From NCBI GenBank assembly GCA_016708125.1, contig JADJGF010000001.1, positions 1,758,001 through 1,822,000 of the forward strand: 64,000 bases of DNA, given 5' to 3'. The position numbers and the translations under genes are program-made. Position 1 is the stretch's first letter. The number at the start of each line of letters is the position of its first letter. The notes under the pieces are model-generated. The model saw only the letters and a list, made by a program, of their open reading frames with translations, was not told where the DNA came from and did no database searches. The DNA comes from Ignavibacteriota bacterium. Its GTDB lineage: Bacteria > Bacteroidota > Ignavibacteria > Ignavibacteriales > Melioribacteraceae. This document shows, piece after piece, positions 18,278 to 26,506 of the stretch.

Positions 18278-18286
18278 TGGAAATTT

Positions 18287-19108
18287 ATGAATGTAAATAG
18301 AACTTTAATCTTTTTACTATTTTCAACAATAATATTATTTGCCCAAGAAGTTAAATTCAATGGAGAATTTAAACAAGGAAATTTAGTTTTTGGTTATGCT
18401 GAAAATCTTAAAGAAATTCTACTTGATGACAAAATTATTCCATTTGATAAAAGTGGAAATTTTGTAATGGGATTTGATAGAAATGATTCAATCGAACATT
18501 TGCTAACAATTAAATTGGAAAGCAAAACAATATTGAAAAAATTTATTCCGGAAAAAACAAAATATAATATTCAAAGAATAAATGGAATGAAGCAAAAATA
18601 TGTTGAAGCTCCAAAAGAAGAATTACCAAGAATTGAAAAGGAAAGGGAAATATCGAAAGCAGCAAGAGAAAAAGTTGGAAGTGTAAAAGATGCATTATAT
18701 TTAAGCGGATTTATAAAACCAATTAGCAACGCAAGAATATCAAGTGTATTTGGAAGTCAAAGAATTTTAAATGGTACACCAAAAAACATGCATAACGGAA
18801 TTGATTTTGCCTCGCCCACTGGAACTCCGGTAAAAGCAATGGTAGACGGAGTAGTTCATCTTTCTGCTGATAATTTTTATTATTCGGGAAATTATATTTT
18901 GTTAGATCACGGTTTGGGATTAAATTCTTTTTATCTTCATTTAAGTAAAAGTTTTGTTAGTGAAGGACAACTAGTAAAGAAAGGTGAAGTTATAGGAGAA
19001 GTTGGAACTACGGGAAGATCAACCGGTGCGCATTTGCATTGGGGAGTTCAATGGTTTGATGAAAGAGTTGATCCAAATTCAATTTTTAGTTTTAAAGAGG
19101 AAAATTAA
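18287..19108 (+). CDS. M23 family (LytM) peptidoglycan endopeptidase
   Basis: 273 residues with a signal peptide (about 1-20, ending LFAQ). After a beta-rich N-terminal region and a charged linker, the LytM domain occupies about residues 140-265. The zinc ligands are complete: His169 and Asp173 in HNGIDFA, and the HLH pair at 249-251 in GAHLHWGV. It should cut peptide cross-links in the cell wall from the periplasmic side. RBS-like sequence is weak. One base separates its stop from the next ATG. Confidence 0.93.
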   Translation: MNVNRTLIFLLFSTIILFAQEVKFNGEFKQGNLVFGYAENLKEILLDDKIIPFDKSGNFVMGFDRNDSIEHLLTIKLESKTILKKFIPEKTKYNIQRINGMKQKYVEAPKEELPRIEKEREISKAAREKVGSVKDALYLSGFIKPISNARISSVFGSQRILNGTPKNMHNGIDFASPTGTPVKAMVDGVVHLSADNFYYSGNYILLDHGLGLNSFYLHLSKSFVSEGQLVKKGEVIGEVGTTGRSTGAHLHWGVQWFDERVDPNSIFSFKEEN

Positions 19109-19109
19109 A

Positions 19110-19520
19110 ATGAGGCTTCTGATATTTTATGTAAATTCTTTTTCGTTTGAAACTCATCACAAAGGTTTAGATTCTGCCGATGATATTGAGATTAAGGATA
19201 AAATAGAAAATGCAATATTAGGATTTATTCATGTTGAAGAAAAAGATGAAACCAATAGTTCAGATGTTGAAACGAAATTAATCAAAAATTTAAAGTGGGC
19301 AGCAAGAAAAAATGAAACAAATAAAATTATTTTGCACTCATTCAATCATTTATCGGAAAGCAGCGCTAATCCGGATTTTACAAAACTAATTTTAAATAAT
19401 GCAGAATTGAGATTGAAAAATTCGGATTATGAAACTTACCAAACTCCATTTGGATATTTCCTTAATATTCAATTAGATGCACCGGGGAAGCCGCTTGCAA
19501 GAATATTTAAAGAATTTTAG
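19110..19520 (+). CDS. Free-standing archaeal-type ThrRS editing domain (tRNA-Thr deacylase)
   Basis: Start at 19110, supported by AGAGG nine bases before the ATG and by MRLLIFYVNSFSFE, the normal beginning of the domain; the longer frame would lie inside the peptidase gene. 136 residues match the archaeal ThrRS N-terminal editing domain (tRNA-Thr_ED): LHSFNHLSESSANPDF and YQTPFGYFLNIQLDAPGKPLA. In archaea it removes Ser mischarged on tRNA-Thr, and the fold is related to D-aminoacyl-tRNA deacylase. Here there is no synthetase part, so it would act in trans. Translational coupling to a cell-wall peptidase is unexpected. Confidence 0.78.
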   Translation: MRLLIFYVNSFSFETHHKGLDSADDIEIKDKIENAILGFIHVEEKDETNSSDVETKLIKNLKWAARKNETNKIILHSFNHLSESSANPDFTKLILNNAELRLKNSDYETYQTPFGYFLNIQLDAPGKPLARIFKEF

Positions 19521-19530
19521 AAAATTAATA

Positions 19531-19573
19531 GAACGCTGATGACACAGATCTATTAAGATTTTCGCAGATAAAA
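19531..19573. repeat. Degenerate GCTGAT/GCAGAT-type interspersed repeat fragment
   Basis: Between two convergent genes lies a stretch with CGCTGAT, CAGAT, AGAT and CGCAGAT at about 7-17 base spacing followed by an A-run. It resembles the non-coding GCTGAT/GCAGAT-rich repeats I have seen scattered in Bacteroidota-like genomes. Only one copy is in this window, so the call rests on resemblance. Confidence 0.3.
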
Positions 19574-19591
19574 AAATGTTATTTCATATTG

Positions 19592-20785
19592 TTATTTTTT
19601 AATCAAATAAATCTCAGTCTGCGGTTTAGATAAATATTCAACACCGTCTTCTTTAATCCAAACAATTTCTTCCATTGTTGCAATTCCAAAATTTTTAATT
19701 GGAAGTCTTGGCTCAATTGTAAAAACATTTCCTTTCTCTAAAGGAAGAAAAGGTAAATTTCCATATCTTTCCCACTTTGGTCCCATCATTGCGCCGCCAT
19801 CATGCGCAACTCTTCCAACTTGATGGCCCAATCCGTGCGGGTATTCTTCATATCCATTTTCTACAATATAGCTTCTTGCAATATTATCAATTTCCCATGC
19901 AAGTTTTCCGGGTTTCATTGCTTCACCGGATTTTATTATAGCATTTTTAATTACATTAAATCCGTGTAAAACTTCTTCAGGTGCTTCAGTTTCTCCATCT
20001 TTTAAAACGTACCAAGTTCTTTGAAGATCAGAACAATATCCATTTTTCTTTATTCCAAAATCCATATTAATTACGTGACCTTTTTCAATTTTTTTATCGG
20101 TTGGTCCAGAATGAGCACCGGCCGTATCTGGTCCAGTAAATACTGCGGGACAATGTTCTTCATCCCAAGCAAATTCAAATCCGCGTTCTTTAACTTTTTG
20201 TCGTACAAAATTTGCAACATCTTTTTCCGTCTTTCCCGGTTCAAGAAAATTTGAAACTTCATCAAAAATTATTAATGTTTCCTTAATTGCATCTTTAATA
20301 AAATCAACTTCTACTTGTGATTTTCTTCCTCGTAAAGCTGCTACAATTTCTTCGGAAGAAACAAATCTTTCAACGTAAGAAGTATCTTTTAATAAATCCA
20401 GTAATTCTAAGTACACACCATAAGTTAATCCATCCGCCATTGAAGAATTTCTAGAAAAGTTTAATGCAATTTTGTTAGGATTATATTTATCTAAAACTTT
20501 TATCAAATCTGATTTTACAGATTTTAAATACGGTACAATATTTTTAAATGTTCCGACAGTTTTCATATTTGCTTCTTCAAGCGAACCAATAATTGCGGTA
20601 GTATCGCCATCTTTGGTAATAATAAATGCCGAGTGCCAAGTTGCGCCGGTTCCAACAATCATTTCCATCATCGGATCTTTTATATTTCCGGTTTCCCTCA
20701 CAAATGTCATCCACATATCAATATTTTTTTCTCTTAAAATTTCAGCGGCTTGTTTTTGTTTTTCGATTATTAATTGATCAGCCAT
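19592..20785 (-). CDS. M24 family metallopeptidase (Xaa-Pro aminopeptidase-like)
   Basis: 397 residues. N-terminal creatinase-like domain (to about residue 160), then the pita-bread catalytic domain. Metal ligands can be followed in order: Asp in INMDFGIKKNGY, Asp in CSDLQRTWY, His in PHGLGHQVGR, Glu in FTIEPRLP and Glu in TMEEIVWI. It removes N-terminal residues before proline or cleaves Xaa-Pro dipeptides; it has no signal peptide, so it is cytosolic. Monocistronic; the DUF819 operon converges on it. Confidence 0.92.
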   Translation of the reverse strand: MADQLIIEKQKQAAEILREKNIDMWMTFVRETGNIKDPMMEMIVGTGATWHSAFIITKDGDTTAIIGSLEEANMKTVGTFKNIVPYLKSVKSDLIKVLDKYNPNKIALNFSRNSSMADGLTYGVYLELLDLLKDTSYVERFVSSEEIVAALRGRKSQVEVDFIKDAIKETLIIFDEVSNFLEPGKTEKDVANFVRQKVKERGFEFAWDEEHCPAVFTGPDTAGAHSGPTDKKIEKGHVINMDFGIKKNGYCSDLQRTWYVLKDGETEAPEEVLHGFNVIKNAIIKSGEAMKPGKLAWEIDNIARSYIVENGYEEYPHGLGHQVGRVAHDGGAMMGPKWERYGNLPFLPLEKGNVFTIEPRLPIKNFGIATMEEIVWIKEDGVEYLSKPQTEIYLIKK

Positions 20786-20866
20786 TTTAATTCTCCGTTA
20801 ATTTTTAAATCAAACAAATATGATAATTAATTTCATCTGCAAATTTTAAAATAGAAATAAACATAT

Positions 20867-21073
20867 TTATCTTCCGACAAATTTCTTTAATATTTCCGGT
20901 TCAGAAGAAGTTAGAATAATTTCGTTACATTTTGTACAAACAAATTTTACTGATTTTGGTTTTGCACTTAATCCCAAAATTGTAAAAAGAAACCATCCCC
21001 ATTTTGAATATTCGCTTTCGTGAATAACCAAAGGATGATTTATATCATGTCCGCATTTACAAACTTCATTCAT
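20867..21073 (-). CDS. Small zinc-ribbon-like protein, function unknown
   Basis: 68 residues with two cysteine clusters, CKCGHD near the N-terminus and CTKCNE near the C-terminus, a spacing suggestive of a zinc ribbon. A hydrophobic segment (KWGWFLFTILGLSA) sits between them. I do not recognise the family. It stands alone in front of the divergent GATase gene. Confidence 0.6.
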   Translation of the reverse strand: MNEVCKCGHDINHPLVIHESEYSKWGWFLFTILGLSAKPKSVKFVCTKCNEIILTSSEPEILKKFVGR

Positions 21074-21184
21074 AAAAATAAAAATTTCTGTTTTATATTT
21101 GAAAATAATGAATTGACATTAGATTTAGTAGAATATTTCAATAATTCATATATTTACACTTCTTAAAAAGAGAGTGAGATTTTA

Positions 21185-22000
21185 GTGAAAATTAAAACTG
21201 CAATTATTGATTTGTATAACGGCGAAGAAAATCAAGGGATGAGATGTATTCAAGATATTTTGAAGGAAACTGATAAAAATAATGTGAATGTTGATTTAGA
21301 ATATAAAATTTATGAGTCAAGAAATAAAGAAGAAGTTCCCAATTTAGAGTATGATATTTACATTTCATCCGGAGGACCCGGCGATCCATTCGATGGGGAA
21401 GGCACAAAATGGGAAAAGAAATATTTTAATTTGATGGATAAAATTTGGGCGAATAATCAAAATAATTCCAATAAAAAAAAATATGTTTTCTTTATTTGTC
21501 ATTCATTTCAAATAATGGCTCGTTACTTTAAATTTGGCGATGTGATTCCGAGAAACTCAAAATCATTTGGAATTTTACCAATTCATAAAACTGAAATTGG
21601 TAGAATGGATTATATTTTAAAAGGTTTGCCGGAAATTTTTTATGGTGCAGATTTTAGAAGTTATCAAGTTGTTAATCCCGATAAAAATATATTTCGAGAA
21701 CTCGGGGCAAAATTAATTGCATTAGAAAAAATTCGTCCGCATATAGAACTTGAGCGAGCGATGATGGCAGTAAGAATTTCTAATGAAATTGTTGGAACAC
21801 AGTTTCATCCCGAAGCTGATATTGTAAGTATGCAGCATCATTTTGGCAAACGGGAAAGGCAACAGCAAGTTATTGATGAATATGGCGAAAAAAAATTGCA
21901 AGATATGCTGGAACATTTAGAAAATCCGGATAATATTATTTTAACAAGAAATACTGTTCTTCCTAATTTTTTAAATGATGCAATAAAAAATCTAAGCTAA
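21185..22000 (+). CDS. Class I glutamine amidotransferase-like protein
   Basis: 271 residues starting at GTG (preceded by AGAGAGTGAG). The triad of a class I GATase is readable: Cys105 in FFICHSFQ, and His/Glu in GTQFHPEAD. YISSGGPGDPFDGEG early on is the family's oxyanion-side loop. Stand-alone class I GATases hydrolyse glutamine or gamma-glutamyl compounds, or supply ammonia to a partner; no synthetase partner is adjacent. The C-terminal about 50 residues extend beyond the core domain. Confidence 0.82.
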   Translation: MKIKTAIIDLYNGEENQGMRCIQDILKETDKNNVNVDLEYKIYESRNKEEVPNLEYDIYISSGGPGDPFDGEGTKWEKKYFNLMDKIWANNQNNSNKKKYVFFICHSFQIMARYFKFGDVIPRNSKSFGILPIHKTEIGRMDYILKGLPEIFYGADFRSYQVVNPDKNIFRELGAKLIALEKIRPHIELERAMMAVRISNEIVGTQFHPEADIVSMQHHFGKRERQQQVIDEYGEKKLQDMLEHLENPDNIILTRNTVLPNFLNDAIKNLS

Positions 22001-22007
22001 AATTCAT

Positions 22008-22631
22008 TTAGATTTTCTTAGAAAACAACTTCGGATTATTCTGATCTTTTTCAAATCCAATTTTAATAAGATATTTTTTGTGAGCTTCAACTTCAGTTTC
22101 TGCGGTTAAAATTTTATATCCTTTCTTTATAAAATGATTTGATTGTGCGAAGTAAACAAATCTTGCGTTTTTTAAATCTCTGTAATCCGGAATTGCATAA
22201 TCCAATTCAATAAAAATTTTTTGTTCATTAATTTCTTTGTAAGCAAATAATCCAACCGGAATTAAATTTCGCAAAATAAAAAAACTTTTATCTTCATCAA
22301 TTTTAGTTATTTCAAAATTCGGGAAAAACTTTTTAATATCGTTCGAATAAAATTCACAAAATTTATTTAACAGTGAATCATGGGAATTGTTGATCGGCAA
22401 AAGTGTAAAATATTCCTTCTTTCTTTTCATTTCAAAAATGTAATAAATATCTACAATTGAAATAAAACTGTTGAGAATAAAAACGGGAATTGCTCCAACT
22501 AATAATCCGTAAGTTGCAAAAATTGCTGCGCCAATTAAATTAATTCTTCGCAGATAAAAAATATTTTTCATCATTAATGAAATTGCAACTAATGCCGAAC
22601 CGGCGTAACCAATAATTTCAATGTAATTCAT
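22008..22631 (-). CDS. YgjV-like membrane protein with soluble C-terminal domain
   Basis: 207 residues. The first about 70 form three helices (IEIIGYAGSALVAISLMMKN, INLIGAAIFATYGLLVGA, NSFISIVDIYYIF), the arrangement of YgjV-type inner membrane proteins. The rest is soluble and has a GNAT-like look (FFILRNLIPVGLFAY, then AHKKYLIKIGFEK), but I cannot confirm that fold. Function unknown. It converges on the GATase gene with only seven bases between stops. Confidence 0.65.
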   Translation of the reverse strand: MNYIEIIGYAGSALVAISLMMKNIFYLRRINLIGAAIFATYGLLVGAIPVFILNSFISIVDIYYIFEMKRKKEYFTLLPINNSHDSLLNKFCEFYSNDIKKFFPNFEITKIDEDKSFFILRNLIPVGLFAYKEINEQKIFIELDYAIPDYRDLKNARFVYFAQSNHFIKKGYKILTAETEVEAHKKYLIKIGFEKDQNNPKLFSKKI

Positions 22632-22774
22632 AATTTTTTTTTTGTGATTTTCTATTTGGCGAATAAAATTTTCTTAATGATTGTAATTTTAATATTACTA
22701 TTTTTCTTTACATTATAAAATAATAATTCCAAAACGGAGTTAAAAGTTACAAACCAAACTTAAGTTTAATTTCC

Positions 22775-23524
22775 ATGAATATTTATTTTGAAATATTATT
22801 ACTTTTTTCTGCCGGTGTTTTAACAAGTTTTATAAATGTTATGGCTGGCGGTGGGTCAACTTTAACTTTACCGATCTTAATATTTTTAGGACTCGATGCG
22901 CCGGTTGCAAATGGTACAAACCGTTTGGGAATTCTATCGCAAAGTATTTTTGGTGCACTTTCATTTCACAATCAAAAAGTAAGTCAAATTAAATTAAGCG
23001 TAAAATTAAGTTTACTTACTTTACCCGGCGCAATTGTTGGAGCTTTCTATTCTACAAAAATTGAAAATGAATTGTTTGAAAAAATCCTCGGAATTGTAAT
23101 GATCGGAATTGTTGTAACAATGCTAATCCCAAACTCAAAAGTGGTTTTGAAAGATAAAATTTTAGAAAAACTTCCTTGGGCAATTTATCCTTCAATGTTT
23201 GCGTTAGGATTTTACGGCGGTTTTATTCAAGTGGGAATTGGATTTTTGCTAATGTTAACACTACACAACATATTAAAATTAAATTTAGTTTACGTCAATT
23301 ATCATAAAGTAGTTATTGTATTGATTTATACAATTCCTGCATTGTTAATATTTATTTTTACAGATAACATAAATTGGTTATATGGAATTAGTCTTTCGGC
23401 TGGAAGCGGATTTGGTGCTTGGTGGGCTGCAAAAGCTGCTGTAAAAAAAGGTGAAAAAATTATTAAAGTAATTTTAATTGTTGCAATTATTATTATGTCT
23501 TACGAATTATTGATTGGATTTTAG
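22775..23524 (+). CDS. TauE/SafE family permease
   Basis: 249 residues, about 8 helices, with the family opening GVLTSFINVMAGGGSTLTLPIL and the mid-protein repeat ALGFYGGFIQVGIGFLLM. TauE/SafE proteins export sulfite, sulfonates or other organic anions. Its stop is five bases before the start of the methyltransferase gene, so they are co-transcribed; no sulfur-metabolism gene is nearby to fix the substrate. Confidence 0.9.
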   Translation: MNIYFEILLLFSAGVLTSFINVMAGGGSTLTLPILIFLGLDAPVANGTNRLGILSQSIFGALSFHNQKVSQIKLSVKLSLLTLPGAIVGAFYSTKIENELFEKILGIVMIGIVVTMLIPNSKVVLKDKILEKLPWAIYPSMFALGFYGGFIQVGIGFLLMLTLHNILKLNLVYVNYHKVVIVLIYTIPALLIFIFTDNINWLYGISLSAGSGFGAWWAAKAAVKKGEKIIKVILIVAIIIMSYELLIGF

Positions 23525-23529
23525 AATTT

Positions 23530-24138
23530 ATGAATGACAAAAAACATTGGTATGATGGAATTTTTTACGATAAAATTATTGCGCCAAACCAAGATAAAAT
23601 GTTTGAGCAAATTAAAAGAATTGTTGGTAAAGACAATTCAGTATTAGATATTGGATGCGGAACGGGAAGATTAGCTTTTCAACTTTCTGATCATTGCAGA
23701 AAAATTGTTGGTATTGATTTATCTTCAAAAAATATTTCCGTTGCAAAGTCTAATCACAATGGTAATTTTAAAAATGTGGAATTTGTACATGGGGATATAA
23801 AAAAAATTAGCAGCGGCGATTCTGAAAAATTTGACTTTGCAATTCTTACTTACGTTATTCATGAAGTCCCGGAAAAGGAAAGATTGGAATTATTATCTGC
23901 AATTAAAAAAGTTTCAAATAAAATAATTATTGGTGATTATATAACTCCCACGCCAAATTCATTTGGGGGAAAATTAATTGTTGTTGTTGAATATTTAGCC
24001 GGGAAAGATCATTATAATAATTTTAAAAACTATGTAAAAAATGGCGGATTGGATTATTTAATAAAAGAAGCAAATTTGAAAAAGATTTCTGAAATTAAAA
24101 ATCAACCTCAGACATCCCATCTTGTTGTTTTGGAATAA
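23530..24138 (+). CDS. Class I SAM-dependent methyltransferase
   Basis: 202 residues with SAM-binding motif I SVLDIGCGTGRLAFQL, motif II around IVGIDLSS, and FVHGDIKKI as the next acidic turn. The C-terminal part is short. Substrate unknown; the closest general look is a small-molecule or membrane-lipid type methyltransferase. Co-operonic with TauE/SafE. Confidence 0.88.
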   Translation: MNDKKHWYDGIFYDKIIAPNQDKMFEQIKRIVGKDNSVLDIGCGTGRLAFQLSDHCRKIVGIDLSSKNISVAKSNHNGNFKNVEFVHGDIKKISSGDSEKFDFAILTYVIHEVPEKERLELLSAIKKVSNKIIIGDYITPTPNSFGGKLIVVVEYLAGKDHYNNFKNYVKNGGLDYLIKEANLKKISEIKNQPQTSHLVVLE

Positions 24139-24148
24139 TTTGATATGG

Positions 24149-24195
24149 CGGTGGCTTCGGTACAATCAACTTCGTTGATTTACTCAGCCACCGAT
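24149..24195. repeat. Two-tier palindromic repeat, copy 1 (left of GIY-YIG gene)
   Basis: Outer arms CGGTGGCT / AGCCACCG (8 bp) enclose an inner hairpin AATCAAC-TTC-GTTGATT. Bases 24151-24195 are identical over 45 positions to 24588-24632. The element is non-coding and lies just after the methyltransferase stop, so it could also act as a 3' hairpin for that operon. Similar GTGGCT...AGCCAC palindromes occur as dispersed REP-like repeats in Bacteroidota-type genomes. Confidence 0.8.
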
Positions 24196-24205
24196 TTTAG
24201 ATGTG

Positions 24206-24249
24206 GTCATCGAGTTTTCCAAACATTGTTTGGAAATTATCGAGATGAC
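24206..24249. repeat. Second two-tier palindrome beside the GIY-YIG gene
   Basis: Outer arms GTCATC / GATGAC (6 bp) enclose a 9-bp inner hairpin with arms TTTCCAAAC and GTTTGGAAA. Same general architecture as the neighbouring repeat but unrelated in sequence. Only one copy is in the window. Confidence 0.6.
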
Positions 24250-24285
24250 AAAACCTAATTATTTTTGATATAGTTGGAAATATAT

Positions 24286-24582
24286 ATGAACTGCGGTTAT
24301 ATGTATATTCTTAAATGTGCAGATGGAACTTTTTATACTGGCAGTACATTAAATTTAGAAAAAAGATTCTCCGACCATCAATCGGGTAAAGGTGCAAATT
24401 ATACCAAAAGAAGACTTCCGGTACAACTAATTTATTTTGAAGAATACAATAGAATAGACGAAGCATTTTATCGTGAAAAACAAATTCAAAGTTGGAACAG
24501 AAAGAAAAAAGAAGCATTAATAAATGGTGAATTTGAAAAATTACCAGCCTTAGCTAAGAAAAATTTTAGAAATAAATTATAA
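24286..24582 (+). CDS. GIY-YIG nuclease family protein (UPF0213 type)
   Basis: About 98 residues. The domain begins MYILKCADGTFYTGSTLNLEKRFSDH: MYI...YTG correspond to the GIY and YIG strands, Arg follows in EKRF, and the conserved Glu is in AFYREKQIQSW. Start placed at the ATG at 24286; a TTG at 24274 and an ATG at 24301 are alternatives. This clade is annotated as small single-domain endonucleases with no known role. Exact 45-bp palindromic repeats bracket the gene, the right copy only five bases after the stop. Confidence 0.85.
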   Translation: MNCGYMYILKCADGTFYTGSTLNLEKRFSDHQSGKGANYTKRRLPVQLIYFEEYNRIDEAFYREKQIQSWNRKKKEALINGEFEKLPALAKKNFRNKL

Positions 24583-24587
24583 AAAAT

Positions 24588-24632
24588 GTGGCTTCGGTAC
24601 AATCAACTTCGTTGATTTACTCAGCCACCGAT
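24588..24632. repeat. Two-tier palindromic repeat, copy 2 (right of GIY-YIG gene)
   Basis: Identical over all 45 bases to 24151-24195, same orientation. GTGGCT / AGCCAC outer arms and the AATCAAC / GTTGATT inner stem are intact. With copy 1 it makes a direct repeat about 390 bases apart that encloses the second palindrome and the GIY-YIG gene. Confidence 0.85.
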
Positions 24633-24685
24633 CCAAAAGGTTGTTGGGTGTTTTGAACAAAGTTTAAAATTAATCGAAACAACCG

Positions 24686-25654
24686 TCAAGAATATTTATT
24701 TACAGCTTTTGTCAACCTATCCATGATTGCAGCACCAAGTCCGATATTTTTAATTGGTTCCACAACAATTAAATCCAGATTTAAATTTTCCAATTCATGC
24801 AAAAAAGAAAATAAGTTAGCAGTCGCTTCATGTAAATCTGAATTTATAGAAAGCACTTTTGAAACTTTAAACTTTTCACCATTCTTGATTTTATGAAAGA
24901 ATATTGCACCAATATTTTTGTTTGAGAAATTTTTTATTAATTCATCATCATAAAAGTAGATTGGAATATTTGGTGCATAATGAATTTTTAATTGTCCTGG
25001 CGAATTTGGAAAGTAAACTAATGAATTAGGTTCATCCAATTTGCCGATTATTTCTTCAATACTTTCTTTTGCAATTCCACCATGACGTAATAAAAATTGC
25101 GAATCATTATTTACTTCCACAATTGTTGATTCAACTCCGATTTCACAATTTCCGCCATCTAAAATTATATCAACTTTGTTTCCTAATTGTTTTACAACAT
25201 GTTCGGCTTTTGTTGGACTCAATTTACTAAAACTGTTTGCGCTTGGCGCTGCTATAGGTCTTCCGAGTTTCTCAATTAATTCCAAAGCAATTTTGTTATT
25301 TGGCATTCTTACTGCAACGGTTTCCAATCCGGATGTTACAATGTACGGAACAATATTTTTTTTCTTCAAAATTAATGTTAATGGTCCGGGCCAAAATTTA
25401 TCAATTATTTTGGAAATCTTTTCATTTGAAAATTCAGCAATTTCATGTAACATTTTTATTGAAGAAACATGAAGTATTAATGGATTAAAAGTTGGGCGCT
25501 GTTTTACTTCAAAAATTTTTGATACTCCAATTTCATTTAAACCATCTGCGCCTAATCCGTAAACCGTTTCTGTAGGAAATGCTACAAGTCCGCCAGTCTT
25601 TAAAACGTTAACGGAATAAATAATATTTTCTGAAGTTGCTTCTAAAAGTTTCAT
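24686..25654 (-). CDS. L-threonylcarbamoyladenylate synthase (Sua5 type)
   Basis: 322 residues: an N-terminal YrdC domain with GGLVAFPTETVYGLGAD and KQRPTFNPLILHV (ATP/threonine/bicarbonate pocket), PIAAPSANSFSKLSPT, and a C-terminal Sua5 domain introduced by SPGQLKIHYAP. It makes the TC-AMP intermediate for t6A37 in ANN-decoding tRNAs, an essential modification. The extra C-terminal domain distinguishes Sua5 from the shorter TsaC. The HisN-like gene is divergent, 63 bases away. Confidence 0.94.
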   Translation of the reverse strand: MKLLEATSENIIYSVNVLKTGGLVAFPTETVYGLGADGLNEIGVSKIFEVKQRPTFNPLILHVSSIKMLHEIAEFSNEKISKIIDKFWPGPLTLILKKKNIVPYIVTSGLETVAVRMPNNKIALELIEKLGRPIAAPSANSFSKLSPTKAEHVVKQLGNKVDIILDGGNCEIGVESTIVEVNNDSQFLLRHGGIAKESIEEIIGKLDEPNSLVYFPNSPGQLKIHYAPNIPIYFYDDELIKNFSNKNIGAIFFHKIKNGEKFKVSKVLSINSDLHEATANLFSFLHELENLNLDLIVVEPIKNIGLGAAIMDRLTKAVNKYS

Positions 25655-25717
25655 AAATAATTTATTTTAATACCCAATAATAAGAAAAGAAAAGTACAAA
25701 TTAATTATGAGGTTTTT

Positions 25718-26491
25718 GTGGTGTTATCACAAAGTGAGATTTTAGAACTTACAAATTTTTGCAAAATGTTAACGGATGTGAGTGGTAAAAATATTCGTAA
25801 ATATTTTAGAAGCAATATAAATATTGAAACTAAATCGGATGATTCTCCGGTTACAATTGCTGATAAATCAACAGAAGAAAAATTGCGGGAATTAATCATG
25901 AAAGAATTTCCATCACATGGAATTTTAGGTGAGGAATTTGGTCAATACAATAAAGAAGCGGAATACCAATGGCTATTGGATCCAATTGATGGAACAAAAA
26001 GTTTTATATGCGGAACTGTAACTTTTGGAACTCTTATTTCTTTAACTAAAAACGGAAAGCCGGTAATTGGTGTTTTTCATCAGCCTATTTTAAATGAATT
26101 TTTAATTGGCGATAACTCGCAAACTTTTTTAAATGATAAATTAGTAAAAGCAAAAGATGTAAATAAAATTGAAGATGCAGTGCTTCTTACAACCGATCAT
26201 TTGGCAGTTGAGGAATTTCAAAACTTGGCAAAGTTTGAGCAACTTATGAGAAAGGTGAAATTATATCGCCAATGGGGAGATTGCTACGGATACTATTTGG
26301 TTGCTTCCGGTTTTGCTCAAATTATGATTGATCCAATAATGAATGTGTGGGATACAATGGCTTTAATTCCAATTATAAAGGGTGCCGGTGGAATTATAAC
26401 TGATTATCATGGTAAAAGTGCAGAAGAGGGCAATAGTACAATTGCCGCAACACCTAATATTCATAGAGAAATTATTTCTATTTTGAATTAA
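25718..26491 (+). CDS. Inositol monophosphatase family, HisN-like histidinol-phosphatase
   Basis: 257 residues of the lithium-sensitive phosphatase fold: GILGEEFG, LDPIDGTKSF (metal site), and WDTMALIPIIKGAGG. Spacing and the CYGYYLVASGFAQIMIDP segment favour HisN-type histidinol-phosphatase, but no his genes are adjacent, so a general sugar or nucleotide phosphatase role remains possible. Two tandem GTG codons (25718, 25721) follow ATGAGG, a good Shine-Dalgarno; either may be the start. Confidence 0.85.
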   Translation: MVLSQSEILELTNFCKMLTDVSGKNIRKYFRSNINIETKSDDSPVTIADKSTEEKLRELIMKEFPSHGILGEEFGQYNKEAEYQWLLDPIDGTKSFICGTVTFGTLISLTKNGKPVIGVFHQPILNEFLIGDNSQTFLNDKLVKAKDVNKIEDAVLLTTDHLAVEEFQNLAKFEQLMRKVKLYRQWGDCYGYYLVASGFAQIMIDPIMNVWDTMALIPIIKGAGGIITDYHGKSAEEGNSTIAATPNIHREIISILN

Positions 26492-26506
26492 ATATTTATG
26501 TGAAAT

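Noticed and set aside
24149..24632. CRISPR-like array
   Set aside because: Only two copies of the repeat, about 390 bases of gene between them, strong internal palindromes and no cas genes.
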